Assembly (NCBI RefSeq): GCF_026230105.1
Contig: NC_079484.1
Location: 1,999,805-2,063,804 of the forward strand
Direction of reading: 5' to 3'
From: Diorhabda sublineata
Lineage: Eukaryota; Arthropoda; Insecta; Coleoptera; Chrysomelidae
DNA: 64,000 nt
Shown here: positions 55,574 through 64,000 of the stretch, one piece after another
Numbering within the stretch: the first letter of the stretch is position 1
How the letters are laid out: each line of letters starts with the position of its first letter
Made by a program: the position numbers and the translations under genes
The notes under the pieces: model-generated
What the model was told of the DNA's origin: nothing
The model's database searches: none
The model's input: the letters and a program-made list of their open reading frames with translations, nothing else

Positions 55574-56100
55574 TCAAATGATGGCGAACGTTTTGGTCGT
55601 CCAATTGACGTGTAGATGATTCGGAGCAGCGTTTGATCATGTTTACACCTAATAAATCAGATTTTTTTCCACGATTTGTGACAATGGATGAAAAATGGAT
55701 CCATCACTTCGCTCCGGAACCAAAACGATCATCATTTGAGTGGACTGTGGCCGGTGGAGCGTCCAGTCAGCTGGGAAGGTTATGACTTCGGTATTTTGGG
55801 ATTCCCATGGAATATCGTTCAAAAACTACCTCATACGTCAACTGTTTCACCAAGACATTGCACCATTGCACAAATCGATACCAACGATGGTTAAATTGAA
55901 CGAATTACACTTCGAATTGTTTCCTCGTCCACCGTATAGTCCAGATCTGACCCACCAGTGACTACTTATCTCAAAATAATGCTGAAATCGAAGCATATTT
56001 TGATACAGAAGACAAATACGGCATAGAGAAGTTAGAGAAGCGTTGGAATGATTGTTTTGCTTTTGAAGGAGATTACATTGATGAATAAAATCGATTTTTG
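55574..56100 (+). pseudogene. decayed mariner transposase with internal deletions
   Basis: Pieces in shifting frames and in the right order: SNDGERFGRPIDV (linker GRP motif), FVTMDEKWIHHFAPEP (first Asp block), GKVMTSVFWDSHGISFKNYL, LFHQDIAPLHKSIPTMVKL (second Asp block, Asn changed to Ile), FELFPRPPYSPDL (third Asp, 34 residues on as in DD34D mariners), then a stop and the C-terminal REVREALE-like tail to about 56090. The stretch between the GRP linker and the first Asp, and about 35 residues before the second, are missing; several frameshifts and stops make it non-functional. The flanks GTCACGAAAAAGTGAC (55527) suggest remains of a terminal repeat. Confidence 0.85.
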
Positions 56101-56980
56101 ACAAAAAAATATTTTGTCTGTCTCAAAACCAAACCGCCAGATTATATTTTCCAAAAAAAAACAAGCGACCATTTGTTTTTGGAAGCTCCCGATGCACGAA
56201 TTAGGCCCAAACTATGAAAACTTGGGATTGACGCACAAATTTCAACCTTCTAAAACTTACAGGGCTAACTAGGACTAAACTACCATCATAAACGCCAAAG
56301 GGAAATGTGATAAAACTGTATTATTTTGAAATTCAACGACTGGTTTACGGTGTAGGCGAAAAAAAAAAAGCGTACGCCGATGGTTTCCAGCAATTCCTTT
56401 TTTAATGGTCGCCTATCACGTGGGAAATTAATTTACACTTCCAGGAATTCTATTGGGAATAATAAAACATGTCGAACCGTTTATTAAAGCCACATTTGGA
56501 TAAGTAATTGATACAAGCTCCGTCTTTTTAATGGAAAAAAGTAAAAAAAAAACTAATTGAATTCGATTGTAGTAAAGCCGACAGTTTTCCAATACCAAGG
56601 ACTTAAGGACCACGTCAGTTAATCTAGGATTAGAAAGACGAAAGGATGACAATCGGGTTTTGTAGGAGGACCACCAAATTAGTCCCAATCCGATTGAAGC
56701 ACCACCACGTCAACGTTGAAGACATCATGGAGGATACTGCTAGAGGATGATTCGGTTGGAGCAAATATTAAATTTGTAACGATTGGTAGGATCTCGATAG
56801 TTAATGTAGATTCAGAATTAGCCCGCAACAAACTACTACATGAAAACTGGAGAAAAAAGAAGGAAAGTCCGTGGAACTGCCATAAAAAGAAAAGAGACTT
56901 TGTTTTCTAGACTAAAAGATTGATCGATATTTCTAAATTTATAGTTTCCTAAACAAGTAATCAAAACTGATCCCACAACT
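56101..56980. other. gene-free stretch
   Basis: No supported gene. Minor open frames (for example near 56716-56910) have no recognisable domain. Right edge grades into the transposase remnant at 56971. Confidence 0.4.
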
Positions 56981-57172
56981 AACGTACGCAAAATGTCATT
57001 GCAACTATTCAAGGGATTCTTCAGAAGTTTTTTCATCCCTTTCGCATCCAGAAAGTGTATGGAAGTTGAGGATTATCCAGCAGGATTGGTCTAGGTTCGT
57101 TGGTTTCTAGATAAACATCGAGTTGATAAAACGTTTGTAACATTTTCGAAATAGAAACTTCAGAGTGAATAG
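56971..57172 (+). pseudogene. transposase N-terminal remnant preceding the first 182-bp array
   Basis: Frames read DPTTNVRKMSLQL, then HPFRIQKVYGS-like, EDYPAGLV and RWFLDKHRVDKTFV. These match, in order, the winged-helix and linker of insect DUF4817/IS630-type transposases (NP..S.R.....; HPYHIQKVQ..; EDYP.RL.FCRWFL). Stops and frame changes throughout. Confidence 0.55.
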
Positions 57173-58245
57173 TGGCTTTTACCAAATGATCCAAAGACCC
57201 CAGAAAGCTCACTCGATACCCATCTGCTTGTTTAACAGCCTCTGAGTGGTATATGAAGTGTTCTTTCCACTTGGAAGACAGTCCAAGTATTATATCGCGT
57301 AGTACTGGTTAGAGTTGGAAATTGGGTCGTCCAGACATCGTGAACCAATGCTGGTGGCTTTTACCAAATGATCCAAAGATCACAGAAAGCTCACTCGATA
57401 CCCATCTGCTTGTTCAACAGCCTCTGGGTGATATATAAAGAGTTCTTTCTACCTGGAAAGACAGTCCAAGTTTTATATCGTGTAAAACTGGATAGAGTTG
57501 GAAATTGGGTCGTCCAGACATCGTGAACCAATGCTGGTGGCTTTTACCAAATGATCCAAAGATCACAGAAAGCTCACTCGATACCCATCTGCTTGTTCAA
57601 CAGCCTCTGGGTGATATATAAAGAGTTCTTTCTACCTGGAAAGACAGTCCAAGTTTTATATCGTGTAAAACTGGATAGAGTTGGAAATTGGGTCGTCCAG
57701 ACATCGTGAACCAATGCTGGTGGCTTTACCAAATGATCCAAAGACCCCAGAAAGCTCACTCGATACCCATCTGCTTGTTTAACAGCCTCTGAGTGGTATA
57801 TGAAGTGTTCTTTCCACTTGGAAGACAGTCCAAGTATTAAATCGCGTAATACTGGATAGAGTTGGAAATTGGGTCGTCCAGACATCGTGAACCAATGCTG
57901 GTGGCTTTTACCAAATGATCCAAAGATCACAGAAAGCTCACTCGATACCCATCTGCTTGTTCAACAGCCTCTGGGTGATATATAAAGAGTTCTTTCTACC
58001 TGGAAAGACAGTCCAAGTTTTATATCGTGTAAAACTGGATAGAGTTGGAAATTGGGTCGTCCAGACATCGTAAACCATTGCTGGTGGCTTTAGCAAATGA
58101 TCCAAAGACCCCAGAAAGTCACTCGACACCCATCTGCTTGTTCAACAGCCTCTGGGTGATATATAAAGAGTTCTTTCCACCTGGAAAGACAGTCCAAGTA
58201 TTATATCGTGTAAAACTGGATAGAGTTGGAAATAGGGTCGTCCAA
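57173..58245 (+). repeat. ~182-bp tandem array A, about 6 copies
   Basis: TGGCTTTTACCAAATGATCC recurs at 57173, 57355, 57538 and onwards with 181-183-bp spacing. In one plus frame the unit reads FFPPGQTVQVLYRVVL, resembling the mariner FLPPGQTVN..YY..VL.R block, so the unit is probably an amplified internal transposase segment. Copies fall into two types (ATCACAGAA or ACCCCAGAA; GTGATATATAAAG or GTGGTATATGAAG). Confidence 0.9.
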
Positions 58246-59341
58246 GACATGGTGAACCAATGGGTGTTTTATCAAGAGCCCTAAAACTGCGCGGTTGAGT
58301 AGGACGTAGTTTTTAGCTTCAAAGTATTCTCCAGAAGCAATTTCTTCACCCCTTTGTAATTCAGAAAGTGTGTGCCATTGAAGTAGAGGATTATCCAGCA
58401 AGACTCTACGCTCGTTGGTACCAAGATAAACCACTGGCCAAATGAAAATCCTCACGGTACAATTCAAGAAAAAATGATTTCTGGTCCATGTATGTATTTC
58501 TCCAAATGATGTAAAAAATCATCTTCATAACGTTTTTCCTTATAGTTGGAATGATTGATTGTATTCTGATAAGTTTTTTTTTAATAAATAATGACAATTT
58601 ATGATAATTTTCTTCGGAATGTCTCTTTATGGCGAAATATTCCCTTGGAATGTGAACATACATCTTAAGATTGTACGGATTGTCCCTTTAAAAGTTATCG
58701 ATTGTCAACCGAGTGGCAACTGTTAATAAGAAACACTCAGTATACAATATTGAACCATCTTTTTTTATATAAAAAAAAAAATCCCCAAATGTTAGTATAG
58801 AATATGCACTTGTCCGGCAAACAAAATTTTGAGAGTAATATAAATAAATCCACCCTATTTCTAGCCTAATTTCCTGTTTGACGACATACATCGAGGGGCG
58901 ATTGACAATTGTGATAACGTGTGTATGTCCAATTGTGCGTCATTAAAACAGGGGTTCGTAATAAACCGCGTATCGGAACTGCTAAAGGGTGGATTTACCC
59001 ATTTTTTCCTCGTTTTAGGCAATATTCATTCGCTGATAGTTATTTGTATACTAAAATCGATAATCGACTATAGATCACAACTCGTTGTTTATAATAATTA
59101 CGGATAAGACCGATTTAATTGTTAATTATCAGCAAATTAGTCGACTAATCAACCATTTTAACAACGTCCCCACTAAAGTTCGTCCAAGAAGTATATGGTG
59201 AAGGTGCAAAATGGCGAACAGCCCCAGATGTAGTTCGTGATACGTTAAATCTACCACTATTTCAAGGTGCTAAAGCCTCAAATGATTTAATCAACTATAA
59301 ATGTGTAACGTTTCCAAAATAGAAACTCCAGAGTCAATAAT
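58246..59341. other. spacer between the two 182-bp arrays, with transposase-like flanks
   Basis: 58246-58330 reads MVNQWVFYQEP and then AGGACGTAGTTTTTAGCTTC, which recurs after array B. 58350-58440 is a diverged copy of the segment before array A (CCAGAAAGTGTATGGAAGTTG versus TTCAGAAAGTGTGTGCCATTG, both followed by AGGATTATCCAGCA), and continues NENPHGTIQEKM, like the HWWADENPH.. block of DUF4817 transposases. 58500-59290 is unique. 59295-59341 repeats the sequence directly upstream of array A. Confidence 0.5.
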
Positions 59342-60790
59342 GGCTTTTACCAAGTGATCCAATGACCCCAGAAAGCTCACTCGATACCCATCTGCATCTT
59401 CAACAGCCTCTGGGTGATATATGAAGAGTTCTTTCCACCTGGGCAGACAGTCCAAGTACTATATCGCGTAGTACTGGTTCGAGTTGGAAATTGGGTCGTC
59501 CAGACATCGGAAACCATTGCTGGTGGCTATTACCAAATGATCCAAAGACCCCAGAAAGCTCACTCGATACCCATCTGCTTGTTCAACAGCCTCTGGATGA
59601 TATATCAAGAGTTCTTTCCACATGGAAAGACAGTCCAAGTACTATATCGCGTAGTACTGGTTCGAGTTGGAAATTGGGTCGTCCAGACATCGGAAACCAT
59701 TGCTGGTGGCTATTACCAAATGATCCAAAGACCCCAGAAAGCTCACTCGATACCCATCTGCTTGTTCAACAGCCTCTGGGTGATATATAAAAAGTTCTTT
59801 CCATCTGGAAAGACAGTCCAAGTATTATATCGCGTAATACTGGATAGAGTTGGAAATTGGGTCATCCAGACATCGTGAACCAATGCTGGTGGCTTTTACC
59901 AAATGATCCAAAGATCACAGAAAACTCACTCGATACCCATCTGCTTGTTCAACAGCCTCTGGGTGATATATGAAGAGTTCTTTCCACCTGGGCAGACAGT
60001 CCAAGTATTATATCGCGTAGTACTGGTTAGAGTTGGAAATTGGGTCGTCCAGACATCGGAAACCATTGCTGGTGGCTTTTACCAAGTGATCCAAAGACCC
60101 CAGAAAGCTCACTCGATACCCATCTGCATCTTCAACAGCCTCTGGGTGATATATGAAGAGTTCTTTCCACCTGGGCAGACAGTCCAAGTACTATATCGCG
60201 TAGTACTGGATAGAGTTGGAAATTGGGTCGTCCAGACATCATAAACCATTGCTGGTGGCTTTACCAAATGATCCAAAGACCCTAGAAAGCTCACTCGATA
60301 CCCATCTGCTTGTTCAACAGCCTCTGGGTGATATATAAAGAATTCTTTCCACCTGGACAGACAGTCCAAGTATTATATCGCGTAGTACTGGTTAGAGTTG
60401 GAAATTGGGTCGTCCAGACATCATAAACCATTGCTGGTGGCTTTACCAAATGATCCAAAGACCCCAGAAAGCTCACTCGATACCCATCTGCTTGTTCAAC
60501 AGCCTCTGGGTGATATATAAAGAATTCTTTCCACCTGGACAGACAGTCCAAGTATTATATCGCGTAGTACTGGTTAGAGTTGGAAATTGGGTCGTCCAGA
60601 CATCGGAAACCATTGCTGGTGGCTTTTACCAAGTGATCCAAAGACCCCAGAAAGCTCACTCGATACCCATCTGCTTGTTCAACAGTCTCTGGGTGATGAT
60701 ATATAAAGAGTTCTGTCCACTTGGACAGACAGTCCAAGTATTATATCGCGTAGTACTGGATAGAGTTAGAAATTGGAAATTGGAAATCGT
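59342..60790 (+). repeat. ~182-bp tandem array B, about 8 copies
   Basis: Same unit as array A, more copies, with GGGCAGACAGTCCAAGTA and TGGACAGACAGTCCAAGTA subtypes. Long frames cross it on both strands because several copies are in register near 183 bp; none begins or ends like a gene. The array ends at about 60790 with GAAATTGGAAATTGGAAATCG. Confidence 0.92.
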
Positions 60791-61010
60791 TCCAGATATG
60801 GTGAACCATTGGGTGCTTTATCAGAAAAGAACCCGACAACTGCGCGTTGAATAGGACGTAGTTTTTAACTCCCTGAACGATTTTCTATCGACTTGCGACT
60901 TCGAATCGATTGAGGAGCTAAGTTCCTACCAAAAACTTCGAAGATCGTTTCGAATATCGCTGGCGCCGATGTATCAGTGTAAATAATAAATTGAAGGGGT
61001 TCCATTCATT
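60791..61010 (+). pseudogene. transposase C-terminal remnant after array B
   Basis: Frames read MVNHWVLYQ (like MWF.HDGAPAH / HWVLHHDNAP) and then FESIEEL and NFEDRFEYRWRRCISVN, the C-terminal signature of mariner/IS630-type transposases. Numerous stops; the catalytic third-Asp block is not visible between them. Confidence 0.55.
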
Positions 61011-61339
61011 AAATTTCGAAATAATACACTTCAACAACTCTCTCTTTTATATTGTCAAGCGAACGTCGAACCGGTGAATAATTTCTTCGGTGTTTATGAT
61101 TGTAGTTTAGTCCTAGGTTAGCACTGGAAGACGCAGTGATTTATAATTTTTGTACCAAGATATGTTTTTGTGAAGATAAACGAAATCTACGACTCGCAGG
61201 CCTAGAGATAGCAGCTCAGATCAATGAATTTAGAGTTTTATCCGATCTGGAAGGGTGACAGTGAAGCAACATGTCAAAATAAAAGTAGTACGCTAAAGAA
61301 CCTAAAAATGGAGAGCATGAAGATTGGGAGAGAGTTTTA

Positions 61340-61570
61340 TAGAGTGATGAGTCGCTGTAAAGCAAATCGGAGGCTCAGTGATGGTTTGAGATTGTTGTGG
61401 AGGAGACCTGGTGAAACTTGAACGGATTTGGTGGGACGTTCTGGTCCCAAGCTGTACAAAGAGTGTATGAAATAATTGCAAAGAAAGAATGTATTGAAAT
61501 TTGGCCGTCGCAGTCACCCGACCTCAATCCGATTGAATTATCGTGGGACGAACTTCTGGGCATGGTAATC
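61340..61570 (+). pseudogene. Tc1-like transposase remnant
   Basis: IGGSVMV (like GGGSVMVWGC) at about 61366, then after a deletion CIEIWPSQSPDLNPIELSWD at 61490-61550, the Tc1 third-catalytic-residue block DWPAQSPDLNPIENLWDE. Between them about 60 residues of the normal domain are missing, and stops interrupt the frame. Confidence 0.75.
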
Positions 61571-63038
61571 GAAAAACAGTAACCTACTTTCACATTTTGG
61601 TATATTCTCTTTCCCAATACTTGAAATTTAGTAAAGGAATAAGGATAATAGTCTGAGAAATTCGCGATTGTAAGGTTGTAAATGGCGCAGTCTACAGTAT
61701 TATTTCACGAACCAATATGATTTAAAAGTTTTCGCTATTTTAGGGGGGTTTTCGAAATATTCGTTACTGGGACAGTCGTGCGGTGATCGATTGATGAAAA
61801 TGGGACAAAAATTTGAGCGGAAAAGTCCGAATTTCAATCGGGATCTTCTAAAATTAAGTACGAGCTTCACGTAGACCCGAAATTTCTGCCTCCCTTTCAC
61901 ATTAAACTCATGAAAAGGTTACGAATAATTAATATACCACCAACAGCTAGTTAATCCCCTTGGTAAAAACGAAACCAACTACGCTATTGAGGGATGATAC
62001 GACCCTTGGAAAACTATTGATCGCAGACAGCTCTGGTCATTTTATGACGTCACGATGGTCGAAATCGACCCGATTTTCTCGCTCAGCAAAGCCAACTACC
62101 ACTTTTGCAGATCGAAATCTGAGGTCCTTTGTGCCGGGAAGTTAGCAGTGCGGTTTTTCCCTTAAATCCCCAGGGAATTTACAATTTTTGTGGTTATGGA
62201 TTAGATTGCATTGTTTTAAACAATGGATGTTGATTTGTTGCCTAGTAACATCGCCAAGAAAGGTATGATGCATGCAGGTGCTTATTTTTTGGCGTTATGT
62301 ACAGGGTGTGAGCGTGTTTTTTTTTTTTTTTTATTAAATCCTCTGGCCAAGAGAACTATTTATTAATAACCATTTCGATAAATTTACGTAGTAATTCGAG
62401 TATAATTTTGAAAATTTTGAAAAATTGTAGCATATAACTCGGGTTTGATTAACGTTATACACTGCCGGTCGAAAGTGTTTGCCAAACTCTATAGTTTGTA
62501 CAACAAATCGAAGCAATACGATCGATTTTGTTATTTATATCTTAATAAGATAAAAAACACAGTCTGCGGTATTTAAATTTTTGATTTTGTCGATGTTATA
62601 GACTATTTTTTGTATTCTTTGTCCAATTTCGACAAATAATCGTAGTACCTTCTGGTTTACAAGACAAAACGTGGGTTGCAAAGACACCGGGGGCTATTTA
62701 AGTATCGAGAGGTAACCGCGCAAACATTTTCATCCCTTAACAAGAGATGGGGGGCGGATATGAAAAATAACCTCCAATTTTCACCAGATCTCCAATCGTC
62801 CTTCCTCCAAAACAATCTGAGATCCTTTGACCTCTTCGTGCGTCCAATTTTCACGTACTTCAACCCACTGTGACCTTTTTTTAATTTGTTTTTGACGTTT
62901 TTAAAAAGGTTTCTGCATTGCCAACCTTCCGGAAAAGTCAGATTAGTTAATCTGAGCCCGTGAGACGTTTACAGATCGATATGAAACGTTGTGGTAGCCC
63001 GCGACGTTTTCCATCTTCAAAATTTCTGTTTTTTCTTC
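61571..63038. other. gene-free stretch left of the satellite
   Basis: Mixed composition, a poly(T) run at about 62318-62332 preceded by TACAGGGTGT, and short open frames without recognisable domains. No gene or RNA supported. Confidence 0.45.
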
Positions 63039-64000
63039 GTTTTAGTCGTTTTCAACCTAACCACAACACGTTTCGCGCCTCATAGGACTAAACTATGAGC
63101 CGGTGCTTGCGGGTTTAACATTTCGCAGTAGGTTTTAGTCGTTTTCAACCTAACCACAACACGTTTCGCGCCTCATAGGACTAAACTATGAGCCGGTGCT
63201 TGCGGGTTTAACATTTCGCAGTAGGTTTTAGTCGTTTTCAACCTAACCACAACACGTTTCGCGCCTCATAGGACTAAACTATGAGCCGGTGCTTGCGGGT
63301 TTAGCATTTCGCAGTAGGTTTTAGTCGTTTTCAACCTAACCACAACACGTTTCGCGCCTCATAGGACTAAACTATGAGCCGGTGCTTGCGGGTTTAGCAT
63401 TTCGCAGTAGGTTTTAGTCGTTTTCAACCTAACCACAACACGTTTCGCGCCTCATAGGACTAAACTATGAGCCGGTGCTTGCGGGTTTAACATTTCGCAG
63501 TAGGTTTTAGTCGTTTTCAACCTAACCACAACACGTTTCGCGCCTCATAGGACTAAACTATGAGCCGGTGCTTGCGGGTTTAACATTTCGCAGTAGGTTT
63601 TAGTCGTTTTCAACCTAACCACAACACGTTTCGCGCCTCATAGGACTAAACTATGAGCCGGTGCTTGCGGGTTTAGCATTTCGCAGTAGGTTTTAGTCGT
63701 TTTCAACCTAACCACAACACGTTTCGCGCCTCATAGGACTAAACTATGAGCCGGTGCTTGCGGGTTTAGCATTTCGCAGTAGGTTTTAGTCGTTTTCAAC
63801 CTAACCACAACACGTTTCGCGCCTCATAGGACTAAACTATGAGCCGGTGCTTGCGGGTTTAACATTTCGCAGTAGGTTTTAGTCGTTTTCAACCTAACCA
63901 CAACACGTTTCGCGCCTCATAGGACTAAACTATGAGCCGGTGCTTGCGGGTTTAACATTTCGCAGTAGGTTTTAGTCGTTTTCAACCTAACCACAACACG
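63039..64000. repeat. 93-bp satellite, at least 10.3 copies, runs off the window
   Basis: GTTTTAGTCGTTTTCAACCT starts at 63039, 63132, 63225, 63318 and every 93 bp after that to 63969. Copies are identical by eye except position 80 of the unit, A or G. Each unit contains the inverted pair CTCATAG..CTATGAG around GACTAAA, and is clearly more GC-rich than the surrounding DNA. The right boundary is outside the window. Confidence 0.98.

Noticed and set aside
55574..56100. An active mariner transposon
   Set aside because: Internal deletions, stops and frameshifts remove any functional transposase.
59414..60854. Long open frames on both strands over the 182-bp arrays (up to about 150 residues)
   Set aside because: They are created by near-183-bp periodicity, repeat the same 61 residues, and have no gene-like ends.
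63055..63065. AACCTAACC in the 93-bp unit as insect telomeric TTAGG repeat
   Set aside because: A single nine-base match per unit with no tandem pentamers; the same short word occurs in other arrays here by chance.
53365..64000. Regularly spaced repeats as a CRISPR array
   Set aside because: Whole units are conserved head to tail with no unique spacers, and the genome is eukaryotic.

Overview
The window looks like an arthropod, most probably insect, nuclear chromosome. It is AT-rich, with compact introns bounded by GT..AG, six conserved protein genes with metazoan orthologues or kinase folds, and many decayed mariner/Tc1 and non-LTR elements. No prokaryotic features, CRISPR arrays or rRNA were seen. 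The exact species cannot be read from the sequence. All exon structures below were built by hand; each intron has GT..AG ends and each joined frame stays open to its stop.

Layout. 1-3291: non-coding, with a ~382-bp tandem repeat. 3292-8210 (-): ZNF598/Hel2-type E3 ligase, 7 exons, 864 aa. 9115-11898 (+): MKK3/6-type p38 MAP2K (licorne), 4 exons, 332 aa, divergent from ZNF598. 15699-28782 (-): TMEM94, 20 exons, 1340 aa, with large minisatellites in introns 9 and 12. 29233-33882 (+): a 427-aa orphan tyrosine kinase without receptor parts, 8 exons, divergent from TMEM94. 35463-41613 (+): SV2/SVOP-like major facilitator, 11 exons, 527 aa. 42686-47273 (+): BRAT1 homologue, 6 exons, 940 aa, ending in the family's Cys-Tyr tail.

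47.3-64 kb holds no gene I can support. It is built of repeats: a MITE-like element, a 233-bp array, a 149-bp array, a decayed mariner, two arrays of a ~182-bp unit embedded between transposase-like flanks, a Tc1 remnant, and a highly homogeneous 93-bp satellite that runs off the right end. This part looks like the edge of a satellite-rich block.

Functionally the genes are unrelated housekeeping or signalling genes (ribosome quality control, p38 signalling, an ER P-type-ATPase-like protein, a kinase, a transporter, an Integrator-associated factor), not an operon-like system. The most unusual items are the orphan tyrosine kinase, two hammerhead-like folded motifs in introns, the apparent birth of a satellite from a transposase fragment, and a regular four-unit periodicity in the 93-bp satellite.
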